Assembly: GCA_001972305.1 (NCBI GenBank)
Contig: BDDD01002051.1
Location: 202,947 to 266,946, forward strand
Length of the DNA: 64,000 nucleotides
From: Cephalotus follicularis
Lineage: Eukaryota; Streptophyta; Magnoliopsida; Oxalidales; Cephalotaceae
Reading direction: 5' to 3'
Position numbers and translations under genes: made by a program. Shown in pieces: positions 35,134 to 45,968 of this stretch. Each line of letters begins with the position of its first letter. Position 1 is the stretch's first letter. The notes below the pieces were generated by a model. The model was not told the DNA's origin. It did no database searches and saw only the letters and a program-made list of their open reading frames with translations.

Positions 35134-36172
35134 ATGGCTGACGAGCGACCACTTCAAACTCTTCACGATAGATTCTATCCTGCAAGGATAGCGCAACCAT
35201 CCTGTATCATGTTGCATGCTCCTCAAGGGAACAATTTCGAGTTGAAATCTCAGTTCATTAGCATGCTTCCACACTTTCATGGTTTACCCAATGAGGATGC
35301 ATATCTCTTCCTTTGTGAGTTCAAGGAGGTATGCGCCCTCATGAAACTTCAACAACTCTCGGATGACGCAATCAAATTTCATTTTATAAATTTCTCTCTG
35401 AAAGATGGAGCTAAAAAGTGACTCTACAGTCTCCCAAATGGTTCTATTTCTACATGGGACCATTTCACTGTCTCGTTCCTAAAGAAATTCTTTCCGCTTC
35501 ATAAAACCAATAAACTTAGGAAGGACATTCTCTAGTTTTGTCAAAAACCCAATATATCATTTTCTAGGCGTATGGAACGCTTTAAGGATCTTCTCTTAGA
35601 GTGTCCTCAACATGGTTTGAACACTTGACATTTGTGCCAAATCATCTGCGAAGGCATCGATTACCAGACCAAGGAATTGGTCGAATCTATGTATCCTGAT
35701 GGGTTCCCCTCGCACACTAATGAAAACGAGACATGTAATTTCCTTTTAGATTTGGGTGAGCGAACTAGGGAGTGGGAGTCCACTCAAGTTTCCAAGAGAG
35801 CTTTGTCGAGTAAAAGGTACATTATAGAAGGAGCAGATGCTAAGGACGCACAGCTAGAAAGTCGCCTAACTAGACTAGAGTCGCTACTTAAGGGTTTCAC
35901 GCAAGTAAATCAAATCGATCAAAGCACCCCTATGTGTTCTTGGTGCCAGTCCCCAAATCATGTTTTTGAAGAATGCCAAATTTATATTGACAATCAATAT
36001 GCTCCTGAGAATGTGTCCGCTATGAATCAATACAACCCATATAGTAACATTTACAATCCAGGTTGGAGAAATCATCCAAACTTCTCATGGAGTCAAGGGA
36101 AAAACATGAGAGGACAGTCAGGTTTTTTGGGTCAAAATTCCAATTTTTCTGGGCAGCCTTCTAGCGTTGGTT
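35134..36172 (+). pseudogene. Athila gag, capsid region
   Basis: From an ATG at 35134, one frame runs through MLPHFHGLPNEDAYLFLCEF, LYSLPNGSISTWDHF, FLKKFFPLHKTNKLRKDI and MERFKDLLLECPQHGL to GIDYQTKELVESMYPDGF, with three in-frame stops (near 35419, 35533 and 35625; the first looks like TGG changed to TGA). A knuckle-like CSWCQSPNHVFEEC lies near 35936-35977 and an Asn/Gln/Tyr-rich stretch follows. This is the Athila/retrotransposon gag fold and builds the particle. The frame is cut by a reversed solo LTR at 36178. Confidence 0.88.
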
Positions 36173-36177
36173 CCCAC

Positions 36178-37503
36178 TGTTCACTTAAAAAGAATGTTTT
36201 AAAATTTATAGCCACAAGTGCACGGATCATGCAGTAACGGGTCGAACGCAGGGAAACGTAAACTAGTTATAATTTATCCAACCTAGGCGAAGTATACCAA
36301 ATTTGTGATAAACTATCAACATCTACACCAAGCCCCTGCTTGGTCCGCCTTCGACCACCCGGACAACTGTGGGGTGAATTCCACCTGTTCTCCTTTCCCG
36401 ATAGGTACTCTACTTCGGCGGTTCTCCTTTCCCGATAGGTACTCTACCTCGGCGGGAACACTGTTCTTACTTGGCCTAGGTAGCTTTACCCCCTTTCATA
36501 CCGAACACGATATATTCTTTACCAGGAACTTGGATTAATGTACTCCGCGGAAAACTACCTAACCGACTCCTCAATTCACCTTTGAGGTTTCAATTCGCAC
36601 GACGCGAGTCCCGTTTTAGTCCTACCCACTGGAGGACCCTTCAGACTGGTTAGGTAGTTAATCCTATTTTGGCACTACCAGGTGCACCTTTGTGTCTACA
36701 TACCCGAGACATACAAGACGCACCCTGTTTTCGCCTATTAAAAGAGTACACCAATTCCTAGCCGCAGCAATGTTGGAGGGAGGAATCAAATCAAAATATA
36801 CAAAACATCGATCAAAGAGTTCCAAAACCCAATCTTGTTTCGGATCTAACAATAACAAAGTTAAGGTAGTTATTTTTTGGGAACTTATAAAATAAACAAG
36901 AAGTTATAAAGACGGAAGCGTGTGTGAAACAAACAGACTAATTTTAGGTGTGAGTAGAACAGCCACTTCGACTTTCAACCACTTATTTACCTCGAATTAA
37001 GTTGCCTCAGATGAGTATGCTAAACAGCGTTGCTTGTGTGAAGCATATCTGGATCGTACTGATGAGTATGCAGAACAGACTAATTTTAGGTGTGAAGCAT
37101 ATCTGGATCGTACTGATGAGTATGCAGAACAGTCGTTACGGCGTGAGGCATATCTGGATCGACGCAACTAATGGTTCCATACTAGTAAGTTGATGTACCT
37201 TAACAAGTTATGTTAGATACCACTCAAAGATATGGGATTTGGCGAAAAATTAATATAAAAGAGAATCAAAATAAATAACAAAATTAATCAAAATTAAACG
37301 TGCACAATAAAAGATAATAAAATAAAATCAGACAATAAAATAAAATAAATAAATAAAGGACAAAAGTTAATAAAATAATAAAACCGTATTAATCCTCATC
37401 AAANNNNNNNNNNNNNNNNNNNNNNNNNCAACCAAAGCAGTCTATTCCAAGCATAAAAATATTACAAATAACACATTAAAAATAACACATTTTATGCTAA
37501 ACA
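36178..37503 (-). repeat. Reversed solo Athila LTR, target duplication CCCAC
   Basis: CCCAC at 36173-36177 and 37504-37508. Ends TGTTCACTT and GCTAAACA are the reverse of the Athila LTR ends. It contains a duplicated TTCCCGATAGGTACTCTAC block (36392-36460), repeats at 37025-37165 and a 25-base N gap. It lies in the gag of a related element, so the family has inserted into itself. Confidence 0.92.
37404..37428. other. Assembly gap of 25 N
   Basis: Unknown bases in the middle of an A-rich part of the reversed solo LTR. The true length is unknown. Confidence 0.99.
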
Positions 37504-37508
37504 CCCAC

Positions 37509-38290
37509 CTTTAAATTTTTTGGGACAACCTTCGAGCTTCCCTAGCCAGTCTGCACAACAGCAGACCTTTCCAAGGTTTTCCCCAAATTCAAATAACGTT
37601 CGACCACCCTTTCCACCACAAAATCAATTCTCAAATCAACAGACAACAGGTTTGTCGAACCAAAGGGATGATACATCTAGGATTTCATCACTAGAAAAGA
37701 GCATAGAACTTATTATGAGCACAATGATGACTAGTCATCATAACATGGAAAAACAAATTTTACAACTAGCATCTGCTCTCCATGAAAGAGAAAAAGGAAA
37801 AATGCATTCCCAACCTGACCCGAATCCTAGGACTACTTTCAACCATTCCGTTCAAACTCAAAAACCATTAAATCTGCAAAATTCAGCTTCCTCCTCAGGT
37901 CCATCAAAACAAGTTTTTGCCCTAAGGAGTCGAAATGAATACCATCCAGCGAATCAAACAGAAAACGGGAGCGAACAAATTGAGGAGTCCTTGGCACCAG
38001 AAAATATACAAGAATCATTGGTTGACCCATCAGAGCAACCAACACAATTAAATACGCAAGATGAATCGAGGAAGGAGAAAGAGGATGAGAAAAAAGAAAC
38101 AGCCCGTGGAGGCGCCCAAGCGTTCATTTGACCCACCAGCTCCCTTTCCAATAAGACTGCAAAGTAAGAAAGCCCCCGCGATGGAAAAGATTATCGAAAC
38201 ATTTAAGCAAGTCCAAATCAATATTCCATTGCTTGAAGCAATTGAACAGGTGTCGTCTTACGCAAAAGTCCTTAAAGACTTATGCACTAA
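37509..38290 (+). pseudogene. Athila gag C-terminal linker and gag-pol junction region
   Basis: Resumes after the solo LTR, shifted in frame. Reads FLGQPSSFPSQS, SNQRDDTSRISSLEKSIELI and QVFALRSRNEYH, then an acidic Glu/Gln/Lys-rich stretch. A frameshift near 38100 leads to RSFDPPAPFPIRLQ, MEKIIETFKQVQINIPLLEA and YAKVLKDLCTKK, the conserved block that precedes protease in Athila-like elements. Confidence 0.85.
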
Positions 38291-38293
38291 AAA

Positions 38294-38646
38294 ATGATCC
38301 TTCAAACTCCAAAAAAGGCTTTCTTGGTAGCCAACATTAGTGCAATGTCTTTGCAACCCATGATGCGAAACTATAAAGACCCTGGCTGCCTGGCAATCGC
38401 TTGTGTTATTGGCAATAAAAAAATTGAACATGCCTTGCTTGATTTAGGAGCAAGTGTGAATCTGTTGCCATCATCAGTTTATGAGAAGCTTGGACTAGGA
38501 GAGTTACGACCAACCACGATGACATTACAATTAGGAGATAGGTCTGTGAAGGTGCTGTGAGGAAAAATCGAGGATGTGTTGATAAAGGTTGATGAATTTT
38601 CTTTCTCGTCGACTTCGTTGTTTTAGACACCCAACCTGTAGCAAAC
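38294..38646 (+). pseudogene. Athila retropepsin, N-terminal part
   Basis: GCLAIACVIGNKKIEHALLD leads into LLDLGASVNLLPSSVYEKLG, the Athila form of the protease active site (DLGAS). LRPTTMTLQLGDRSVKV follows, then a stop at 38558-38560. After IEDVLIKVDEF the reading ends at the CAAAC duplication (38642-38646) of the chromovirus insertion. Confidence 0.88.
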
Positions 38647-39811
38647 TGTCACACCCCATTTCATTGACAACATAAAGGTCATGGCAATTTAACATAAATA
38701 TTCAGCTTATGCAAATATGGTGAATTTAAAACTTTAAATACCAATAACATCTTGCGGAAGCATTTAAATATAAGCTGAAAATAAACCGAATCATGCGTCC
38801 CATACCACATGATTCCATCATTTAACATTAACAAGTCATGTCAGCTGCCCACAAACGGATCGTGAACAAAGTCGATTAACATCATTAAAAAATTAGTACA
38901 ATAATCCAAAATAAAACATGTCTCAAACATCGTTTAACATTTATTTAAGCAGATAAAACTCCGTCTCCCCTCTGATTGGCAGCCCCTAGTCAAAATCCAA
39001 GTCACTGCATCAATCTGTAATAGTATGGGGTTAGCCTTTGTCCTCACTCGGCTAAATCATAAGTGCAATTTAGGGTCAATGATAATGAATTTGATGTAGT
39101 GAATGCATCCATGATGCAATATACAATATATCACAATACATATATACGTATATGTATCTATGCCAATATGTGCAACCATGCCAAGTGGCCACAACCATCA
39201 GATCATCAATCATGTCTCGCTGGACAACCAAATCAAATCACATCAATTTAAATCAACTATACGAAGAGCGCCGCCATCTCCTGGCCCCGACGTCGTACTC
39301 TTACTTCGGCTCCCGACTCCCGGGTCACGAAGCAAGGCAATAAATCAGACTCATGATGCTCGCACTCTATGTTCAACAATCATGGTACCCCGTGTTACTT
39401 GCACTCAGTGTTTAGTCACATTGTATTTGGGCATTCCAAGCCATCTCCTAGCCCCTAGGTGAACATCCCTGCCACCAGCCATCGGTGACACTCCGTCACC
39501 CCAGCCAGTACGGCATCAATCACAATCAACAAATGAATTCAAATCAAATCGTTTCCAAGTAGTTTATAAAATACTGGAAATAATACATTTATTTTAAAAT
39601 GTATTCCATCTTTGAAACCATGTTTCAATCCATCGAAAATATAAATTTATCAAAATATACATTTTCATATCAAATAATGATTTGTATAAAATCATGTACA
39701 CGTTTCTAAAATGAACAAAACACTTTAGAATCATTCGCATTTCAATCATCAATTCATTTCATATCAAAATGTGATGCAAACATACGCTCAAAAAGCAAGT
39801 GAGTTAATGAA

Positions 39812-39988
39812 CAGTCGGCTGCCGCTTCATGACAGTCGGCTGTTTCCTCATGACAGTCGACTATTTTCTTTAAAAAGTCGGTTATCCCCGATTCGCCAGT
39901 TGGCTGCCTCCCTCAACAGTTGGCTGTCTCATGTTTGACAGTCCTCCACTCGCATAACAGTCCACTGTCTCCTCAAGACAGTTGTCTA
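39812..39988. repeat. Gamma array block 1: nine CAGTCGGCTG-type units
   Basis: Units start at 39812, 39833, 39854, 39875, 39897, 39917, 39939, 39958 and 39979; steps 21, 21, 21, 22, 20, 22, 19 and 21. The copy in the other LTR (47126-47321) has the same steps although several motifs differ. Confidence 0.9.
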
Positions 39989-40071
39989 TTTCGTGAATAG
40001 TACGTATCTTCTACATCGCCACTCAACCCAGCATTGCCATCCCTGTGAATCCGAGTGAAGCAACACGTGGA

Positions 40072-40296
40072 TAGTCAACTATCATCCCAAACAGTTGGCT
40101 ATGCCGTCAATCAGTCGGATGCCTTCTCTTGGCAGTCCACTAATCATACAGTAGGAGAAAACCTCCATTAAAATGCATGAACAGTCGACTGGCTCCTTAG
40201 CACAGTCGGCTGTTTCCCTCGAGCAGTCAGCTGTTCGCACTGAACAGTCGACTGGTAGCCTTGGGCAGTCGGCTGTCCTCTTTGGACAGTTGGCTG
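40072..40296. repeat. Gamma array block 2: ten units
   Basis: Starts at 40072, 40092, 40112, 40133, 40182, 40203, 40224, 40245, 40266 and 40287; steps 20, 20, 21, 49, then 21 five times. The last six are CAGTCGACTG, CAGTCGGCTG or one-change forms. The other LTR has nine of these (47386-47589) with the same steps, lacking the last. Confidence 0.92.
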
Positions 40297-40763
40297 GTCC
40301 TACGTGCAGCGCACAAAAACAGCAGAAAATACATGCAATCATCTATCCATATCCAAACACAACAGAGCATTTATCATCATCAACACATTTCATGCTCATA
40401 TCACAGTTTATTGCATGCATTTCATTCATAACGTCCATTATAACGGAACTTAAATCACCATTATGAAATTTCCCCTACCTTTGAATTCCAAATTAGCAAT
40501 TGTAATCAACCTCTTTAAGTTCCAATCCGAGGCTTTTGAACTCCCACAACTCGTCCAGCAACTCCAACAGGTTCGGTTCTTGCCACTAGTTCGAGTCTTC
40601 AAGTCCTCAGCTCAAAACAAAGCACCTTGGATCAACAACACACTCACTTTCTCCTCTTTCTCTTTACTCCTTTATTCTTTCTTTTCCTCTCTGCGAAAAT
40701 GGTGAAGATTGGATGAGGAAAAACGTGTTTTTATGGAGAAAACACATCTCTCCCTCTTCTGCC

Positions 40764-40771
40764 GATATAAA
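40764..40771 (-). promoter_or_regulatory. TATA-like site in a gamma LTR
   Basis: TTTATATC on the - strand between array block 3 (upstream) and blocks 1 and 2 (downstream). The equivalent site in the other LTR is 48817-48824. Inferred from conservation and position. Confidence 0.45.
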
Positions 40772-40832
40772 TCCAAAACACACACTTTTCTGCCAAAAGT
40801 CTGGCGCGCACGCTATACTGTCTAACCTGTGG

Positions 40833-40954
40833 CAGTCGGCTGATTTGCTTGGCAGTTACTGCCTTTGCCGACACTTCCAGCCGGCTGTTTCCTCAACAGT
40901 CGGCTGGTGCACTTAAGGGGGTCCAATCGGCTATCTCTCACAGACAGTCGACTG
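40833..40954. repeat. Gamma array block 3, upstream of TATA
   Basis: Units at 40833, 40853, 40878, 40897, 40924 and 40945, including CAGCCGGCTG and CAGTCGACTG. Steps are less regular (20, 25, 19, 27 and 21). It lies 60-190 bp upstream of the TATA-like site. The homologous zone in the right LTR is about 48889-49010. Confidence 0.75.
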
Positions 40955-41098
40955 CCTGCCCTATCTCCTCAACATTTCTTTAACTTTTCGTACAAGTCTT
41001 AACACCACAAGGTGGAAAATCACGATTATCATTAATTTAATGCCTAGGTTACATCGCGAAATACAATATCACATTTAATAAAAATCTCGGGCGTGACA

Positions 41099-41114
41099 TC
41101 CACCCCTCCTTCGA
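41099..41114 (-). other. Polypurine tract of the gamma element
   Basis: A - strand purine run (GAAGGAGGGG and TGGA) ends at the LTR start TGTCACGCCC. Confidence 0.85.
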
Positions 41115-41143
41115 GGAATTTCGTCCTCGAAATTAAAACAGTA

Positions 41144-41380
41144 CTAAAACAGAAGAGGGTAACGCTCTCTAATGTCCTCCTCACGTTCCCAAGTCTCCTC
41201 TTCGGGTCGATGGAACTGCCACTGAACCTTCACCATAGGAATGGTTTGGTTCCTCAATACCTGTGTCTTCCAATCCAGAATCTGTACCGGTAAATCCTCA
41301 CAAGAAAGGTCATCTTGTACAGGAATTGAATCATAATTCAAGACATATGAGGGGTCTCAAATATATCTCCTCTGCATAGA
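41144..41380 (-). pseudogene. Gamma chromodomain
   Basis: DDLSCEDLPVQILDWKTQVL, RNQTIPMVKVQWQFH and EEETWEREEDIRERYPLLF-stop form the chromodomain-type C terminus. It is out of frame with the integrase because of a shift near 41390, where the conserved FHVSML region reads SSMCLCRGD. Confidence 0.88.
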
Positions 41381-42420
41381 CACATGGAAGATGTCTGCAC
41401 ATTTGACAATGCAGGAGGTAAGGCAAGCTGATAAGCCACCTCCCCACCTGTCTCTAAGATGTTGAAAGGACCAATGTAGCACGGAGCTAACTTGCCCTTC
41501 TTCCCAAATCTCTGCACGCCCTTCCATGGTGAAACCTTTAGAACCACATGATCACCAACGTCGAAGGTCAGAGTTCTTCTCTTGAAGCTGTCCACATAGC
41601 TCTTCTGCCTGCTTTGAGCCGCAAGCAGTTTCTCCCTGATAAACCTGACTTTCTCAGAAATTTCCTCTACAAGATCCGACCCAAGCAAAGGTCGCTCACC
41701 AACCTCATCCCAACAAATGGGTGATCTACATTTTCTTCCATACAAACCCTCGTATGGTGCCACTGCAATACTGGAATGATAGTTGTTGTTATAAGAAAAC
41801 TCTATCAGAGGAATGTGGTCCTCCCAAGTACCAGCAAAGTCAATAATACAAGCTCGGAGCATATCCTCCAAAGTCTGGATGGTACGCTCTGACTGACCAT
41901 CTGTCTGTGGGTGGAAGGCAGTGCTAAGGTTCAGCTTCGTCCCAAAAGCTATCCGAAACCTCTTCCAAAAGTTGGAAGTGAAAATCGAATCTCTGCCACA
42001 AACTATACTCACAGGAACACCGTGTAACCTCACGATCTCCTTGATGTATAACCGTGCCAACTTGCTCGCAGAATCTATGACATGGGTAGGTAAAAAGTGA
42101 GCCAATTTGGTAAGCCGATCCACAATGACCCAAACCACAATGTGACGAATCTGAGTCAAGGGAAAACCCAAAAAAAAATCCATCGTCACATGCTCCCATT
42201 TCCACTCTGGAATCGGTAAAGGCTGTAACAAAGCAGCTGGCTTCTGATGCTCAGCCTTGACAGTCTGACAAGTATAGCACTTTGCAACATAGTCAGCAAT
42301 CTCCCTCTTCATACCAGACCACCAATAGTTTCTCTTTAGATATTGATACATCTTGGTGCTTGCAGGATGTATGCTATACTGGGATTTGTGATCCCGATAA
42401 AGCAACTAACCTTTCAGTGC
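41380..42420 (-). pseudogene. Gamma integrase, second catalytic Asp replaced by Gly
   Basis: A long open frame contains the HHCC finger (HKSQYSIH, CYTC), MKREIADYVAK, the first Asp in [23 protein letters not shown], the Glu in [19 protein letters not shown]-type YGRKCRSPICWDEVGERPLL and the GPY/F-like region GKKGKLAPCYIGPFNILE. The second acidic residue is lost: the usual SDRD reads CGRDSIFTSNFW. A stop lies just upstream, at the RNase H linker. About 350 residues are open, the best integrase in the window. Confidence 0.92.
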
Positions 42421-43629
42421 ATCATCATTCGGGCGACACACCCTTCACTGAAATCTCAATATGACATCATCATGTACCCGAAAATCAGTCTCTGGTCTCA
42501 GATTCTCTTGAATCTCTTGCAACTCAGGATCAAGAGCTTAAGAATCCTTTATTTGACCCAGTAGTACTGGTTGCGCTTGTATACTAGCCACAAAAACCCC
42601 CAGTGCCTGATTAAACGGAGACCATTGTTGGAAATCCTCTAACATCTCCCACTGAGATATCATCGTGTTAGCAATCATAGCCTTACGGCTTAAGGCATCC
42701 GCGACCACATTCGCTTTCTTGGGATGGTACTGAATACTGCAATCATAGTCATTAAAGAACTCAACCCATCGCCGTTGTCTCAAGTTTAGTGTATCTTGAC
42801 AGAAAAGATACCTCAAACTCTTGTGGTCAGTGAAAATCTCAAACTGTGCCCCATATAGATAATGTCTCCATTTCTGAAGAGAAAAAATAATCGCGGCCAA
42901 TTCAAGATCATGTGTCGGGTAATTCTCCTCATACGGATTTAGCTTCCGTGAAGCATAAGCGATCACTCTGCCTCGTTGCATCAACACTTAACCCAATCCC
43001 TTACCCGAAGCATCACTATAGATTGTGAAGCCCTCGTTACCCTCAGGTAACGCCAAAACAGGAGCGGAAACCAACCGATACTTCAGATCACAAAAACAGG
43101 CTTCAAATTCATCATCCCAGATAAACAAAGTCTTCTTATGAGTATGCTTAGTGAACGGTGCGGCTATCCTCGAGAAGTCCTGAATGAACCTCCGATAATA
43201 TCCAGCCAAACCAAGAAAACTGCGCACCTCAGTCACATTCCTTCGTTGCGTCCAATCTCGCACCACCTCAGTCTTTGACGGATCCATTGCCAAACCCTCT
43301 CCATATACAATGTGACCAAGAAAAATCACATGATCGAGCCAAAACTCACACTTGCCAAACTTGGCATACAACTGATGCTCTCTGTAAATCTGCAAAACTA
43401 ATCTCAGATGATAGGCGTGCTCCTCCTCACTCCTTGTGTACACCATTATGTCAACAATAAACACTACTACAAACTGATCCAGGCACAGTCAAAACACATC
43501 GTTCATCAATGACACAAACGCTGCCAGTGCATTGGTGACACCCAACGGCATTACCAAGAACTCATAATGACCATAACTAGTCCAGAAGGCAGTCTTCTCT
43601 ATATCTCCTTCCTTCACTCTCAGCTGGTG
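42421..43629 (-). pseudogene. Gamma RT C-terminal half and RNase H
   Basis: The RT catalytic box reads [11 protein letters not shown], so the first Asp of the usual IDD is Val. [36 protein letters not shown] and the RNase H motifs [41 protein letters not shown] and [11 protein letters not shown] follow. A stop after GKGLG and another after FKDS-like IKDS break the frame. RNase H residues (D, E, D, and the late Asp of ADALSR) are otherwise present. Confidence 0.9.
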
Positions 43630-44518
43630 CTAACCTGACTTCAGATTGAGTATGGAGAACACCCTTGACCCTTGTAACTGTTCAAACAAATCCTCAATAT
43701 GTGGAAAAGGATACTTATTCTTGATGGTAGCCTTATTCAACATCCTATAGTCGATACAAAGTCTCATCGACCCATCATTCTTCTTCACAAATAACACTGG
43801 CGTGCCCCACGAAGAAACATTGGGCCGTACAAAACCCTTATCAATTAGGTCTTGCAACTGTAACTTCAACTCTCTCAACTCCACAGGAGCCATTCGGTAA
43901 GGCGCCTTAGAGATAGGAGCCGTACCTGGTGCTAGGTCAATCACAAACTCCATGCTCCTCCTCGGTGGTAAGGACACCAAGTCTGCGGGAAACACATCTG
44001 GAAATTCATTCACAACTGGATCTTTCTCCAGGATCTTACCTTTATCCTTTCTTTTGTCAATCACATGCTCCAGGAACCCTTCACATCCTTTCTCTAGGTA
44101 CCTCGAGGCACGAATAAAAGATATAATCGGCATAGAGAACCCTTTATTTCCCTTGAACTGTATAGTAGTTCCGTTTGGTAAGAAAAAAACTATAGTCTTG
44201 TTGTAACAGTCCATGTATGCAAGGTAAGCTGACAACCAGTCCATACCCAAGATGACATCAAAATCACGTATGGGCAATACAATAAAATCTGCATACACTG
44301 GAACACCTGCCATAGAAATCTCGCAACCTCTATACACTGAATCTGTACACATGGAACCTCCAGTAGGTGTACTCACATCAAGAACATATGGCATGCAATC
44401 AGGAGGCACATTTAAACATGATGCAAAACGTGAAGCAATAAAAGAATGCGATGCTCCCGAGTCCATCAACACTCTAGCAGAAAAACCGTAAACATATATA
44501 GTACTTCCCACAACAGAA
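43630..44518 (-). pseudogene. Gamma retropepsin and RT N-terminal half
   Basis: One open frame of about 290 residues. Protease active site [16 protein letters not shown] (canonical DSG), [30 protein letters not shown]; linker [78 protein letters not shown], ending at a TAG in the GYHQLR motif (SG-stop-HQL). A start at GS(T/S)IYV is arbitrary because gag-pol is one polyprotein. Confidence 0.9.
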
Positions 44519-45748
44519 GTAGACTATGGAACCACTGTCTGAGTGAGAACGAAAACTCTACCTTTCACGATACCCTTGCTAGTATCTCTCTGCTGTGATG
44601 GTCCAGGTGCAGAACCGCCACAACTCGCTGGCCCCGTAGGTGCTGTCATCTGACCCCTCGGGCAATCCCTCACCATGTGGCCAGACTCCCCACATCTCAT
44701 ACACAACCCTTTCTTCAACCAACAGTCTTTCTGAGTGTGACCCATACAACCGTAGGCAGAACAAGTTATGGGCCTCGTGTTACTCCCTTGACTAGCAGAC
44801 TGACTAGATCTATTCTTTGGTGACTTTGATGGTGAACCGCTGCCCTGCCTTTTCGATGATGCCGGCCTAGACTGAGTAGAAGTCTGTTTATTCTGCTGTG
44901 CTCAGGCCCTCTCGGCCCAGTCTTCACTTAATACACTCTCTATTAACCTCGCCTTCTGGGTGACCTCCACAAAAGTACCCAGCTCCATAACTTTAATCTG
45001 AGACCAAAGATCCAGTCGCAGGCCTCTCAAGAACCTCCGAATCTTATTTTCTTCGTCTGCCACCAGATAGACTGAATGTCTGGTAAGCTCCTTGAATCTG
45101 GCTTGATACTCAGCCACTATCATCTAACCCTGACGTAACTCCAAGAGCTCCGTCTCTTTCCTTTCCCTCTCAATCAAGGGTACATAAGCCTCCAGGAACT
45201 CCTCATGAAACCCCTCCCAATTACTAGCAACTCTGGTGGCCTCACATTTAGCTTTGACCATCTCCCACCAGTCAGTGGCCTCACCCCATAATCGGTACAC
45301 AACAAATCTCAGTTTCTGTCTATCAGTGCACTATATCACTTCGAAGATCTTCCCTAGATCCTGTAGCCATCTCTCCGCAATAGTGGCTTTGAGCTCCACC
45401 TTGAAACTGGGAGGATTCTGTCTCATGAACCTCTCAAGGTTCCTTCCAAACCGATTACCATTATCATGTACACCCTGAGCAGGAGCGATGTACTGAGGCT
45501 GAGCTAGAGCATACAATCTCCACATCTCCTCCATGTTCACTGCATTAGCAGCCAACTTCGACTGATTAGCAGCTATCTGCTGCTGGAAATAGTCAGCAAT
45601 GTGGTCCAACATCAGGTGCCGCCTATGGAACATTCATGTTGGCAGCCCCCTGTGGAACATTATTCATTGGATCTCCCCCAAGATTTACCTCCTCGGGAAC
45701 ATCCTCATCAACAACTCTACACCTTCTGCGTCTTGTCTGACTGTCCAT
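44519..45748 (-). pseudogene. Gamma gag with two zinc knuckles
   Basis: The ATG at 45748 gives MDSQTRRRRCRVVDEDVPEE. After a stop and a frameshift come DHIADYFQQQIAANQSKLA, RNLERFMRQNPPSF, YRLWGEATDWWEMVKAK, FLEAYVPLIERER, AEYQARFKELTRHSVYL and IRRFLRGLRLDLWSQI. The first knuckle, CSAYGCMGHTQKDC, has lost one Cys (Tyr); the second, CMRCGESGHMVRDC, is intact. At least four stops (about 45640, 45331, 45124 and 44901) interrupt it. Confidence 0.88.
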
Positions 45749-45873
45749 TTGTTCCTATAATAGAACAACATTAACCATCATGAATAATCTTAAATCATTA
45801 ATGAACTTTCCTTATAGGAACACTTATTTAATTTTAAAGGATAGTATCCTAGCTAAGCATAAAATGGTTATAT

Positions 45874-45885
45874 GCTCTGATACCA
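45874..45885 (-). other. Second, upstream copy of the primer binding site
   Basis: TGGTATCAGAGC on the - strand, 79 bp away from the LTR-adjacent copy and with similar bases on both sides. It is a perfect match to the Met-initiator primer site but too far from the LTR to make a normal end. Confidence 0.75.
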
Positions 45886-45952
45886 CTGTGTGGTATCAAA
45901 TCATTTGATTGTAGAGTATAGTGTCCCAACGATAGCCCATAATTAAATATAG

Positions 45953-45964
45953 GCTCTGATACCA
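45953..45964 (-). other. Primer binding site for initiator Met tRNA
   Basis: TGGTATCAGAGC on the - strand, four bases from the LTR end. Standard position for this lineage. Confidence 0.92.
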
Positions 45965-45968
45965 CTGC

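Larger units (their letters stand above)
38647..41098 (-). repeat. Gamma LTR, 3' copy
   Basis: 2452 bp, TGTCACACCCC to CTCGGGCGTGACA. The TATA-like site at 40764-40771 has a palindrome cluster upstream (40833-40954) and two downstream. TTAGCC and GGCTAA arms lie at 39030-39056, and GCCAAGTGGCC near 39180. The peptide-like frame at 40173-40466, with repeated EQST/QSA, is a by-product of the array. Confidence 0.93.

Noticed and set aside
40173..40466. 97-residue frame with repeated EQST/QSA peptides
   Set aside because: It is a translation of the 21-bp phased array. A period divisible by 3 keeps the frame open and makes it look like a repetitive protein.
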